DNA of 64,000 bases. Source: Cryoendolithus antarcticus (taxonomy: Eukaryota; Ascomycota; Dothideomycetes; Cladosporiales; Cladosporiaceae). Made by a program: the position numbers and the translations under genes. The notes under the pieces are model-generated. The model was given only the letters and a program-made list of their open reading frames with translations, ran no database searches and had not been told where the DNA came from. The stretch lies in NCBI GenBank assembly GCA_002077065.1, contig NAJO01000037.1:1-64000 (forward strand). Reading direction: 5' to 3'. Shown here piece by piece: positions 9,793 to 21,600 of the stretch. Positions within the stretch are counted from its first letter, which is position 1. The number at the start of each line of letters is the position of its first letter.

Positions 9793-10989
9793 TCAGTTGA
9801 GTCTACACCGACATGCCTTCCGATCGCCGTGATTCTTGGTCCGACCGCAACGAATGATCCAGTCGCCATCGGCGTACCTCGCATGTCCAGCTCGCTCGAA
9901 CAGAAACTCTCCAATGCTGCTGGAGCAGCCCGTACTCTTGCACTCCGATGGCAGATTGCCCAGATCTATGATGAGATTTGCCATCACGCTCTCGATATGG
10001 GTTAGCTTGTCTTTCACTGCGATGAGCTCAGTCTCGTGATCAGCTGCGTTCATCGATAAGGTGGACCTAAGATTGGATTCGACAATCCCCATGTCAAAAA
10101 TCGTGCCTAAGTGGGTCCTGTTGTAGTGTTCCGAATCTCGCAACTGGGGCCCAGTCACTTCAGCAGCATGTTGAAGCAGCTCGGCGACGAAGGCCTGTGT
10201 ACCCTCGGAGCGCCCCAGCTCAGCGTAAAAGTTAGTCTTCTCACCGAGCTGGATGAACTTGTCAACGCTGGCCAGTGCCTTTGCAAACCTCGAACGGAGC
10301 TCGTCGTGACGTGCAGCGGACGTGGCAAGGACCTCCTGGCCGACAGTGCAGAGTCCCTTGGCTTTGCTGAGGTCCCACACTTTCTCGAAGAGGGCAACGA
10401 AGCGATCAGCAGATAGGGTCTTCAATCGTGCGAACGCATAATACTCGGCAATGCCATACATACGTACGTGCTCAAGCAGCTGTATCGGGAGCTCAGCAAC
10501 TGCAGTTTCCGTAATGTCGAAAGAGCCTAGCTTTTGGGCGAGCAAGTCGCTGGGTGTTGGGGTAGTGGTAGTGACATCCTGCGATGGACTTGGAGCCGCA
10601 GCAACAGATGCCTTTGGATTCGCTCTGTCGTCGATACTTACAGAATAGTCACCAGTATACGCGTAGCTGATCATCCGCTTGACGGTTTCGATATCAAAGT
10701 CATCTTGTACTATCGCGCCACTCTTCCTCTCCTGCATGTCGAGATCGAACGCAGCAGTGAGGACTGGCGATGCCAAAGAAAGGAGTGGCTTGTGCACTGG
10801 GATGCGCTCGCCGCGGCAGATGATGGTGAAGTCGGAGTACTTGCTATCATGAAGTAGGCTGCCTGCGTTCATCATGTGGTCAGACTGGGTCAAGAAAAAG
10901 TATGGTAATGACTTATGATTTACAAGCGGATAGCTTCGACTATATACCTCATCCATCCCGCTGGCACCTTCTGGTATGGTGCTCGTCAC
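9793..10989 (-). CDS. BTB/POZ-domain protein (copy 1)
   Basis: N-terminal BTB domain (DSKYSDFTIICRG, IPVHKPLLSLASPVLTAAF, FDIETVKRMISYAYTGDY) for protein-protein interaction, typically as a cullin-3 adaptor or in transcriptional complexes. A fungal-type helical BACK-like region follows (LLEHVRMYGIAEYYAFARLKTLS). The last 50 residues hold spaced cysteines (CKSTGC...C...CRC) that recur in the neighbouring copy. The frame is open for 398 codons, but a 63-nt stretch at 10885-10947 looks like an intron (GTATAT donor, pyrimidine-rich end, CCCAG), flanked by phase 0 on both sides; spliced length would be 377 residues. A later methionine pair near 10875 is another possible start. It lies head-to-tail with a paralogue. 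Confidence 0.82.
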   Translation of the reverse strand: MTSTIPEGASGMDEVYSRSYPLVNHKSLPYFFLTQSDHMMNAGSLLHDSKYSDFTIICRGERIPVHKPLLSLASPVLTAAFDLDMQERKSGAIVQDDFDIETVKRMISYAYTGDYSVSIDDRANPKASVAAAPSPSQDVTTTTPTPSDLLAQKLGSFDITETAVAELPIQLLEHVRMYGIAEYYAFARLKTLSADRFVALFEKVWDLSKAKGLCTVGQEVLATSAARHDELRSRFAKALASVDKFIQLGEKTNFYAELGRSEGTQAFVAELLQHAAEVTGPQLRDSEHYNRTHLGTIFDMGIVESNLRSTLSMNAADHETELIAVKDKLTHIESVMANLIIDLGNLPSECKSTGCSSSIGEFLFERAGHARYADGDWIIRCGRTKNHGDRKACRCRLN

Positions 10990-11104
10990 TACAGCCAGTG
11001 CTGGTCACTTTTGTAACATGCACTGGGGAAACTCATCTGGACATTTCGCGAGAATCTAGACCTATCCAGCGACGTCCATGCAAATCCGCGTGCAACGACT
11101 CAGG

Positions 11105-12174
11105 CTACCTTCTACTGAGTCTCGTCCTGCACACCTCCCGGTCTCGTGGGCGATCAAGGTTGTGGCCGCATCGCAAGACGCATCCTCCGTTCCAGGTCCT
11201 CTCTACTTGGAACTTGCCGAACCTCGTCTTGCAGCCATCGTTCGGGCAAGTTGATGGTAGCGATCGAATGTCATTCGCAAGGGACTCCAGACCCTCATGT
11301 AGGGCGGCGGACTGCAGCCGTTGTCGGCGCATTTCGGACTGGGCTTGTGCTACCGCGCGCTCCAGCTCCTCTATACCCTGCTGTTGCAGCTGCGCAGTCA
11401 CTGCGAGAATGTCAGCAGTAAAGTCTTGCAGTCCTTCGCAGGCCTTCAAGGCGGCTATGAAGTCAGCGTCCTGGACGATATGCTGTACGTGAGTGGCGAT
11501 CTGTTGCACTAGTACTGCACGCAGCTCGTCAGCTGGGAGTCTGCTGATCTCTGTAGCGACTTCCAGCAGTGTCACTGCATCGCAGCTGCGGATCTCAGCC
11601 TTGAGCAGGTTGGTGAACTGAGTAATTGCGTGGCTTCGCAAGGCGTCCGTTTGGTAGTAGTCTGCTATGCCGAATACACGGACGTGCTCGATCAACCTGT
11701 CAACAGCATTGGATGGTCCGCCATGGGAGGAGAAAGCAAGAAGACCCGCGGACCATGCTCCGTCGGCGCAAGCTCTTCGCCCTCCCCTTTGAGCTCCTCC
11801 TCTTGTGGTTTGGCAGGAGAAATCTCATATTTGTCCAAGTACGCAAACTGGATCATGCGGCCCACAGTGGCGGCATCGAACTCCTCGTGAACGATCTGAG
11901 CATGACCGCCACTCTGCCATCGTTCCCTGCACTCATTGGCAAGCACCGGAGACAACGCGGACATGACTGCCTTATGGACTGGGTCAAGGACTCCGACACA
12001 GAGTATGCCGAGATCTGAGTGTTCTCGAGTGTGGTAGATGGAACTGTGATCGGGCATAGCCGTGGATGTGAGATACCTGCGAGGTGGAAGTGAGCCGTTC
12101 AGGGTCCGCTGAGAGCAGGCGGGTGAGGGTAAGGTAACTAGGTTTGATCGTAGATCAGTGTCTGTATGCCTCAT
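11105..12174 (-). CDS. BTB/POZ-domain protein (copy 2), frame broken near 11695
   Basis: Paralogue of the preceding BTB gene in the same orientation. One frame (from about 12174 or, more likely, ATG 12057, to 11692) encodes the BTB half, HSDLGILCVG...PVHKAVMSALSPVL...FDAATVGRMIQFAYLDKYE. A second frame (to 11105) carries the C-terminal half starting with IEHVRVFGIADYY, the same helix seen in copy 1, and ending with a CPNDGC...CGHN...C motif. The switch is either a short intron (for example donor at the GTCTTC near 11752 and an AG near 11690, phase 0) or a frameshift; no strong splice pair is visible. If unspliced, the product would be a BTB-only protein. The hydrophilic segment between the halves is rich in Glu and Pro. 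Confidence 0.7.
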
Positions 12175-12448
12175 TACGATCTTGATTACATCTAGGCTTG
12201 ATTTCCGATCGGTGTCACGCGGGATTTACACAGGCGATGCCAGAGACTTACTGATGCGGTGATGTATCATGGTAGCTTCCACTGGAAGAGCAAGTAGGCA
12301 AGGCAGGATCGATGAATTGCCAAACTCTCAGAGTTCATACACAGAAGCTACATCAAAGCCCCATCCCTGTCTCGAATACACATACACCAAGAAAGTCATT
12401 GAGGTCCCTTGCCCTCTCCATCGCGCTCAGACATCAAGCCCAAGCCCT

Positions 12449-13428
12449 CTAAGCCTTCCAGATCTGCGAGAAGCGCTTGCTCTTCGTCCACCCAGACCAG
12501 ACAGCCGGGCCCGGAATGGTGTATGACGACAAGCTCTGGTAAATGTTGATCAAGATACCGGCGCTGGGAACAGAGTCAGTAAGTGTCCGCAAGACACTAA
12601 GAAGAGGGGCCACTCGTACTCAGTAGCCTTGTACAGCGCAGTGCCCTTTGAGCAGGGAGCGCCGCTATCGCAGGGACGCTTAGTGCCCGAGCCAGTGATG
12701 TGGACGTTGATGCATTGCGGGTAGCTCTGTGCGCCGTCGGCGTTGCCAGCAGAGTGTAGGCCGATGATCTCGTGGCGGAGGACGAAGTAGCCGGGTGCGA
12801 GGTCCGCGGGGATGGTGACGGTCCATGAGTTGTTGTTGGCTAGACAGGAGGTTAGGGTGTGCATTGGAAGCACGAGATGACGGATGCTGAGGAGTACGTA
12901 CCGATCAGAGTGTCTGATGCCCACTTGCCAGGATTGACGGAACCATCGAGCAGGCCGACCTTGTCGATGGGGAAGAAGTTGAGGCTCGTCTTGTCGACGG
13001 CTGTGCAGTCGCCGGGGCAGCGAGCAAGGTAGTCGGTCACGGGGCCGTGGTGGGACTCTGGCCAAGTCTGTGTTTTGATGTCAACTCTTTGCCCATGTTC
13101 GCTCGATTGATTGTGATCAGATACTCACATCCCAAAACAACGTCATCTTGCTGCCAGCAGCGACCTCAACGCTGTTGGCACCAGGGGTCGCCGACTTATG
13201 GCAGATGATGTCGGGCGATCCATATGCGTCGGGAGCAACGAAACCATTGTCCTGGTCCTTGGCGTACCAGCCAGGGCTGACGGGCTTGGTGCCGTAGATC
13301 CAGTTGGGTGTGGTGTTGGGCGTGTATTTGCCGTTGGCCATAATGCCCTGGACGTGGCCGTGGGCGGAGACAGAGGGGAGGATGGCAACGGCAGCGGCGA
13401 TGGCGCCGGCGGTAGTGAAGGAGTGCAT
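12449..13428 (-). CDS. AA9 lytic polysaccharide monooxygenase (secreted)
   Basis: Four exons, 13428-13129, 13067-12902, 12839-12620, 12563-12449 (introns 61, 62 and 56 nt), 266 residues. A 22-residue signal peptide ending SVSA leaves a mature N-terminal histidine (HGHVQGIM), the first ligand of the copper histidine brace; the second His lies in [10 protein letters not shown] at the start of exon 2. [22 protein letters not shown] and the IPGPAVWSG end are AA9 landmarks, with cysteines placed for disulfides. AA9 enzymes oxidatively cleave cellulose or related glucans outside the cell. There is no C-terminal CBM1 binding module; the protein ends soon after the catalytic domain. Exon 4 is joined to exon 3 by ACTGA/CGCC, restoring [10 protein letters not shown]. 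Confidence 0.94.
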
Positions 13429-15104
13429 CTTGATGTTCTGAGGTGGGGGGAAATTGGGCTGGTGAGGTAGCTGTGCTGGACCGCTGAACTTCGACTGTAG
13501 AAACGAATGTGATTGAGCCGATCAACGGTCTCTGGAATGAATGACTGGAAGTTCGAAGACTGGAAGCTTGGGCTGTACGAAGGGAAGTCGAAGGGAGAGC
13601 AGCGACCTGATACTTATGATGTTACTATCTCAAACCCGGCTACATCCGGGTAGTGGAAGATGAGCTGCTGTTTCGCAGCGGTAAGGATGAAACGTGACGT
13701 GTGGATCGAAGTACTATGGATGCGAACGCGGCGCCTAGTCGGTGGAGTGTAAGGCGTTCGCTTCGGACGAGATAGGCAGTTTGATTGTCCAAGCCAACAT
13801 ATCGATCTCATGTTTGCGGGCGTCGAAAGCTATCGCACGCGATTGAAAAGCGCTGAAACGCATCGTATCGCTGGCTCGCATGTTGAAGCAGAGCTGGACC
13901 GTCTGTGCGCCATCGATGAGCTCCGTACTGTGGTCCTCGCAGAGATTTTCCGTCGCTGTGACTGCTTGGCTTACACTCAACGATCGCCTCCAGCATCCCA
14001 TTTTCATGATCTCCTTCCCATCTCAACTGATTGCGAGCGATGCGCCTTCCAACTTGGCGTATCTTGACGTTTGACGCCGAGTCGCAGACGCTGTAGCAAG
14101 TAAAGTAGGCCGGAAATGAAGCTGAAGTCCAGTTTGGCTTGGCGAGCTCCTTGGTCTGTGCGAATTCCTCCGACCTCCTGGTTTGCCTCAGAATTGGAAG
14201 CCGATGTCCATGACAGCGGCACGCCGTCGCAACGATGTGGCCGACTTTGTAGAAGAAAGCCGCGTCCAGCCACATCTGGAGAGCGAGACCGCACTTCGCA
14301 TTGGACCGAGCGAATTCGCATACCTGTGGAGAAGACTCAGCCAGCCTCGGGTTGTCCGCAAGATTCAGAGAGCGCTTGGTCGCTGTAGCATTTCACTTGG
14401 GAGACATTCGAAAATCCATCATGCGTCCCTCGAAAACAGATCAGCATAGTGAAAGATGAGCCGGCCGTGAGATTTCCTGGCCAAAGGGTAATGTGAGACG
14501 CGTGCGCTTTCTTATATACCCTCTCGCTGCGAATCTGCTCATTAACGCTCACCTCTCCTCCGTCTCCATACCAGCCACGGCCTCGAAGCGTCCGCGCTGT
14601 GCCGTATGCAACCTTGCATATAGTTGCAAACTACATCTCGCTTGCTGCATTCACCTTCATGCATTGACCGCGGTATCGAGTGTGACACGCCTTTCTTACC
14701 TGCTGTCCGTAACCAACGTGGTTCAGATATCAATGAAGCTGGAGCCCGATGGCATGGGATGAAAACATGCACTAACAACTACTGGCTAGTGTTTACATCG
14801 AGGCGAAGTTTGCTTTCGAGTGTGTGTTGAGCTGTCTACTTCTGCGCCTGCCTTCACTGCCCGAGCGCGTGCGTGATGCGAGCTCCTCGACCGCAAGCGT
14901 CTATGAACGATGCTAAGCTTCTTTCACCCTCGTCGCGCTCCACACATGCGGCTGCTGGGCCCAGTGGGAGGTGCGTTCAATGTCGTCTGGAACAGGTTGT
15001 TTGCAGCGCGCGCGTCCATTCGTTGCGCTCGTCGGCAACCTGGCTCATCTAGCCACACGATGGCGCGATCGTCGGCCCCTTCTCTTCAGCAGCACTTGCG
15101 GCCT
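13429..15104. other. 1.7-kb intergenic region, no gene supported
   Basis: Lies between the LPMO start and the CSE1 stop. Several overlapping open frames exist on both strands (up to 155 codons on the minus strand at 13808-14275), but none has recognisable family motifs, and I could not extend any by splicing. It should contain the LPMO promoter. No repeat or RNA gene recognised. Confidence 0.5.
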
Positions 15105-18096
15105 CTATGCTCCCATCACACTCTGCAACGCCGTCCTTCCCTCGCCATCAAGTTTCTCCTGCACAAACTTTCCAACCCTCCCACTATGTCTCCCATCCGC
15201 CTCCTTCAAATACCTCCCGACCCAAGCCCTCACATCCGTGACGTCAGGGAACGCATCCACAACGGGCTGCTTACAAGTGTTCAACGGCGTGAAGGCGGCA
15301 CCGAATCCCAGCTCTTCGACATCGCGGTCCTCGATCACGTCGCTGAACTGCGTCGGCAGGGGAGGGTTGATGAGCAGCTTGAGGAGGGTCTCGCACGTGA
15401 TGGTCCATCCTCGCTTCGCGTAGCGGGTTGCGAAGGCTTCGCTATCAGCCAATGTCTTCGTCAAGCTGACAGTGGCGGTCTTGCGGTCCGTAGGACGGGA
15501 GAGCTTCTGTGTCTCGGGCAGAATGATGGTAGTGTATATAGGCGTGAACACGTTCTCTTGCACCGTATCCGCTACGCCGATGAAGAAGTCGGCGCCGAGG
15601 CCCTTTTCTGTTAGAGCGGAGACGAGGTGATAGAATCGCACGAACCGCAACTTGAAGTTCTCAGTTGGGCTGCCGGAGAGCCGCGCGAAGAGCAACTGTA
15701 GGAGGGACGTCCAATAGGGTTGTAGCGCCTCGGCGGGGAAAGACAGGACGACGGATTCCAGGAGGTCCATGGCATGGGTTTCGTTCGCTTTTGTGGCAAT
15801 GAGTTTCTGGAAGATGATAAGGATGCTTTCCGTTTGCGAGGCGGCGGCTATGCCTGCGGCGCCTTTAGGCAGGATAGTGGTGAGGAGACGTGTGAGCGCA
15901 GGGATGTTGCCTCGACTATCCCACATGCTGAGCGTGAGGATCGGTGCGACGAGGGCCTGGAAGTTGGGGGAGAGGGTGGGGGAAGGCGAGGAGGCCACGA
16001 TCGCGGCGTAGAGTTGGAAGATGTAAGGCGTGAATTCATCGACGGAGGATTGCAGAACTTCCATGAAGACTGGGAAGAGCGCGGCTTCGAGTTTGTCTGG
16101 TTGTGTGGTGCCCGCGAAGCGGATCAGTGCGCCGAGGGACTCGAAGTGATAGTAGCAGAAACCTGGATTCGAGGGGTTGTGACGGATGACTTTCGTGATG
16201 TTCACGAGGTTCGTGGTGATGAGGTCGGTGATGGGCAGGGCACCGTCGCGGATGACGATGAGGACGCGCATAACGCATTTCATAAGGAATTCGTTTTCTT
16301 GCACTTTCTCGGGTTTCGTATCTTTTGTGATGAGGGCGAAGAGGTGGCTGAGCAGGTCCTTTGCGAGGGGCACGATGGTGTCGCGTGGTATTATTGGCTC
16401 GTTGGCTTCGTTTGTGAGGTACAGGGCGCGGTCGACGGCGATGGCGGCGTATGTGTAGACGACGTAGTTTGAGTTGTTGAGGTGTTGGACGAGGAGTGGG
16501 AAAGCTGCCTGCCATTGTGGTGCGTTCAAGATACTGCGGAATATGTACAAGTACTTGATCGCATCCACTTTGAGCAGGACAGGTGCCGAATCGTTCGTGA
16601 GATCCTCGGCGATGTTGTGCTGGAAGAAGTCGATCACGTTGACGTTCGGATTCACACTGAGTACGCCTTTTGCAGCAGTGGCCGTCCCCTTCGCTGCTAT
16701 CGAAGAGAAGAGGTGTACTGCTGTGTCCTTCGCCTTCCAATTTGCTTGCCGGTCTTTTGCGTACTCTGCTAGGAAGTGCTCGATGTACCGTAGTACTACT
16801 GTCGTCACCTCTTTCTCAAATTGCTCCATTAGTCGCTTGAGGAAGTTTGTCGCACATCGTCTCCGCGATCCGTCGTCTGAGCCTTCCAGATCCCGTCGGA
16901 TGAACTCGATCGGCTCATCTTCGAAGAGCTCGATGTCCGAGTCTCGCAATGACAGATTGGGTATCACGACCTTCTCTGTGACTTGGCCCAGCACCTCTGG
17001 AGTGTTGAAGCTCTGCGCGTGTGACTGTATGCCTGCTACAGTAGTCAAGAACTCCAACGCTCTTGCTACGACCAGATCGTACTTTGTCTCGGGACCAACA
17101 CTCGTGAGCATGTTCCATGTCGTGCTCACAAACTGTGCAAGGTGAGGACCAAACGCATCCTCGTACTTTTGTGTGTACAGTATCAAAACCCGGAAGATGT
17201 CTGCTCTTACTTCCTCCAATGGCCCCGCTTCATCTTCATCGTCTGTCTGCGCAGCCTTTGCGTCAAATGTGAGGTACTTGTGGAGCAGGGAGGCGACTTG
17301 TCCCATGTTGTCCTCGAACTGTGGTGGGAGGTCCTGGCAAGACAGGTCGTAGAGCAGCAAGATGACCAGGTCGAGTGTCACTAAATGCTCCTTGAGCACT
17401 GCGGCATTCGTCTCGTTCGTAGTGATGACCTGATCCTCGTTCGCCCAGAGCTGCAGGAAGGGCTGGGCGAAGCGTGACAGCACATGATTGATCTCGGTGA
17501 AGAGCTCATCGGATCTGTACAGCGGCTCCCACTTCTTGAACACCGAGTGTGCCACCTTCAGCACGCCATTGTTCACTGTCGCATTGTCGGGCGTCAGTCG
17601 TGAGACCAGATCATCCACCAGTGTGTCCCATCGCGCGTAGAAGTCGCTGTCTGCTATCACGCTGATCGCATCGCCGAGTTGTGCTTGTAGCGTGCTCGGC
17701 ACCTTGACCATGAGCCCGATAAGCTCGCTCTTGATGGTTGACACTTCATCCGCAGGAAGCTTGTGGTTGCCATCTTCGTCCTGTGGTGTGTCAGTGAGTG
17801 GGGAACGCAGCCTGTAAGATCAGCAACATACGGTCCAGTTGCGGCGCACAAAGTTCTTGAAGAAGAGTGCGCTGGCCAATCGCGTGGCTTGCGGGAAGGA
17901 GTCTGTATTGACGATCTGCAGTAATGAGAGTGAGAAGCCCGGCTTGGTCTCCTCGAGCTTGAGTCCCTGTTCGGCTGTGCGAGTGTTAGCAAACGAGCAG
18001 TCATCCACGTGACACGCATTGTATACCTTGATGCCGTTGTGTGGGATCGAGACTGGCCTGCAGTTGGCCAGCGATAGCCTGTATGTTCGTGGCCAT
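15105..18096 (-). CDS. CSE1: CSE1/CAS exportin (importin-alpha re-exporter)
   Basis: Three exons, 18096-18027, 17974-17832, 17780-15105 (introns 52 and 51 nt), 962 residues, the usual length for fungal Cse1. Starts MATNIQAIAGQLQASLDP; the splice into AEQGLKLEE and then RRNWT/DEDGN rebuilds the importin-beta N-terminal domain and its conserved NFVRRNW. The remainder is HEAT-repeat protein with an INHVLSRFAQPFLQLW segment and a CAS/CSE1 C-terminal region (NPSNPGFCYYHFESLGALIRF). Cse1 binds RanGTP and carries importin-alpha back from nucleus to cytoplasm, and is essential in yeast. The third exon alone encodes over 890 residues. The divergent partner is the GHKL ATPase gene. Confidence 0.95.
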
Positions 18097-18617
18097 CTTG
18101 CAGGGATGTGCGTAGAATTATGTATGGATCTCGGTAATGGATGCACTTCACACAAAAGTCGACCGTCACACCAAACAGATGCATGGGCAAGCTTTCCGGC
18201 TGGCTGGGTGACCCCACATCTCGCGTGCCCGCCCGCAGAGCCTCGAAAGTCTACCGCGGTCCCTGCAGATCTCTGATTACCTAACGTTCAGGCACCCGAA
18301 CGTCAACACTCGGAGCCTCGTGGCGGGCTTGTGATATATATATTATCACGAGACTTTCTCCACGTGCTCCCAAGTCCTTCATTACCCGGCTAAGCATGTG
18401 TCATTTCACCTGTGGCGTTCGCTTAGACATGGACTGCCGGTGAGAGGCGGCGAAAGTGCCTACCTAAAGGTCGCCTTTCAGTGGTGCAGCCGTCGCGCTT
18501 CACTGCTACCGTGGCGACATTGATATAAGCCTCGCACGCGACAGCTGCCACGAGCACGGGAGTACATCGCTCCATACATCTTAAGACTCTCCCTCTGCAC
18601 CCCCCTCAATCCCAAGT
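18097..18617. promoter_or_regulatory. Divergent promoter region, CSE1 / GHKL protein
   Basis: Some 520 bases between two start codons pointing apart. Holds an AT-rich imperfect palindrome around 18331-18352 (GTGATA...TATCAC) and a pyrimidine-rich run just before the ATG at 18618, common before fungal start sites. No more precise element is claimed. Confidence 0.5.
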
Positions 18618-21600
18618 ATGTCTTCCTCGACCGATTACGCCCGCCTACGGCAACAAACCCTGCTCTCGCTGGACGATGAGGAGGCTGTCACTGTCAACAC
18701 ACGCGCCTTGATCGACAAAGTACTTGCTCGATACTCCGGCGAGTGGACGACCCTTCGAGAACTGCTACAGAACGCCGCCGACGCTCGAGCGACTGAAGTC
18801 ACCATCCGCTTCGAAACGACAGCATCCACATCCTCTTCCTCGCTCAGCCCTTCCCCCCGAGACCTCAAGCATGTCCTCACCCATAACACTCTCAAGACCC
18901 TCCTGGTCACGAATAATGGCGACCCCTTCAAAGAGACGGACTGGCAAAGGCTGAAGCGCATCGCGGAGGGTAATCCGGATGAGACCAAGATTGGTGCATT
19001 TGGTGTTGGATTCTACTCGGTATTCGCCGACTGCGAGTCACCATTTGTCACATCAGGCGACCAGTCGATGGCATTCTACTGGAAGAAGGACAGCCTCTTC
19101 ACAAGAAGGGTGAAGGCACCTACAGGGCAAGCGGGCAAGGACACCACATTCGTGCTCGACTATCGGAGCTCGTCCACACCAGTCCCCTCGCTACTGAGCC
19201 TATGTCAATTCCTCGCCACCAGTCTCACGTTCGTCGGTCTGGAGTCGATCAAGCTCTACTTGGATGAATGGAATGTACTCAAGCTTACGAAGAAGATGGC
19301 GCCGGGGGTTGAGGTCAGCGTGCCGAAGGACGTCAATCCTAAGACGAAAGACGGTCTGATGAAGATCACTGGTGTGGAGTATCAAAACGCACAAATCGAC
19401 GCACAGTGGATGAACGTCGTTGGCTGGAATCGACAACTAATCTCTGCATCTGATACCCTGCCTCCAGCTCAGTCAGCCGACAACGCCGCAACATCTCTGC
19501 GCGGCTGGTTCAGTAAGATCACCGGCGGAGTGAACTCAGCAAGCGCAGCGACGAAACGAGCGCAGAAGGAGGAAGATCTTCTACAACTAGCCATCTCGGA
19601 GGATCTTACCGGTCTCAGCAATGCTACTGTATTCCTCCGCATCAGCACAGTGAGTGTGCTGACGTCCGTGAGTAAATCTCTCGCAGCAGAACTCGAGCGC
19701 GCCACCAAGAAACCGCCTCCAAAGCACACTCGCATTGCTATCCTGACCTCCTCTCACGATGAGACGTCAGCCTCACTTTCCACCATCACTGGCGCAGGTG
19801 CCCGCAAAGCGAGTGAGATCTTCGCATCAGTGCTGCCCAATAAGAACGGCAAGATCTTCATCGGCTTCCCCACTGCGCAAACGACCGGCCTTCTCGCACA
19901 CATCTCAGCACCCTCCGTGATCCCTACGGTCGAGCGTGAGAGCATAGATCTGAATGCACGCTATGTAAGAGATTGGAACATCGAGATGCTCCGAGTGGCG
20001 GGTATTGCGTGCCGGATAGCATACACGGGTGACATGCAAGAGCTGAGTGCTAAGATTCAGAGGCAAATGAGTGTGGACAAGCGGACGAAAGTGAACGCAG
20101 CAGACATCGCAGCAGTGATGCCCGCGGCCATTCATGCTTTCAAGCAGTACACATACGACGAATCTACGCCGAACGCTCGTGTCGGACAGTACATTGAGGA
20201 GGCGTTCTGGACCTGCAATAAGCAAGCCTGGCAAGCTTCAATTGAGGTGCTGAGCACGCGTGGGATCCTTCCCAGCCAGCAGGTGCGCGTTGCGACCGAG
20301 GACCTCAGCTTCGTCGAAGGCATACCCGTCGTGCCCGAGGAGATCATGCAGCGGGCGCCTGACTTCTTGGCGAAGCTGCGCGACTATGGACTGCTCTCCG
20401 ACATCACCACCAGCGACATCAAGAAAGAGCTCGAAGCCCAGGCGCTTACCGAGAAGCAAGTTGCCGAGCTGCTCAAATGGGCATGTGGCAAGGTCAGCAG
20501 GCAAGAGATGGACGCTTCGGCCGTGCAGACACTATTCGACGGCACAGTGGCTGGCGTGGACGAGCAGTTCGTAGGCTTGTCATCAAGTCCGGTTATACAG
20601 CTCGGGCAGATACAGACCTACGTGAACACCTCGAAGATCCCCGCAGAGCTACCCACACCGCCTCAGACTATGCCGTTTAGACTTACGAAAGGTCTGTCGC
20701 TTACTCAGCTCTCATCGCTCGGGTGGGAAGAGCTACAGATTGTACCTTGGCTACGATGGATCATCGAGAGCCGAGGCCAAGGTTTCGGTGCTGGACAGAC
20801 TATCGACTCCACGCCTGCTGTCGCATCGCAAGTGCTGCCTGTGATCAGCAAGGCTTGGGAGTCGCTGAGTCAGAGCTCTAAGCAGACGGTGGTCGAGCTA
20901 CTGGTACCACTGACCGTGATACCGACCAAGTCCGGCATGCGCAAGCCGCCTCAGGCGTACTTTGCGAGTGTCAAGGTCTTTGATGATCTGCCCACGATAA
21001 TTGGGCTACAGGCTGTAAAGGAGAAGTTCCTCTTCGCTCTGGGCGTGCGGAAGACGGTCGAGCTGAACGTGGTGTTCGATCGGCTGATGGCGAAGTCTAC
21101 GGGTAAGGCAGCAGATGACGAAGGGAAGTCATCGAGTCATGTCGACCTTATCAAGTACCTCGTGAGCGTCAAAGACGACATTCCCGCGGAGGACATCAAG
21201 CGGCTTCGCGATACGCCCATTTGCAGTGCTGAACCTCGGTCGGGCGATCAGGCCAACAAGAGCAGACTGTACCGACTCTGCGACCTCTACGAACCCGATG
21301 ACGCTATTCGTCGTCTCGGTTTGCCCATCCTCCACTGGCCAGGCCTCTTCCGCCAGCAGAGCCCCGAGGGCCGATTCCTTAAGACGCTCGGCCTCCGTCC
21401 CTGCCCGGATGTGCCAGCTCTGGTCGACATTCTCAACCGTGCGCCGATGGGTAGCGACCTTCAGCAGGCCGCGCTACAGTACTTCGTGGTCAACTGCTTC
21501 CATCATGGGTATAACAAGTACCCCATGGCAACGATAGACAGAGCCTTTCTTCCCGTTCTGCCGTTCCCCGGCGAGAAGAGCAATCTCATCGCAAAGCCGA

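Noticed and set aside
13808..14275. 155-codon open frame on the minus strand between LPMO and CSE1
   Set aside because: No motif, no spliced extension, and composition like neighbouring noncoding DNA; several frames are open there at once.
16036..16740. Long minus-strand frame rich in Arg, His and Pro
   Set aside because: Lies in another frame of CSE1, whose sequence is unambiguous.
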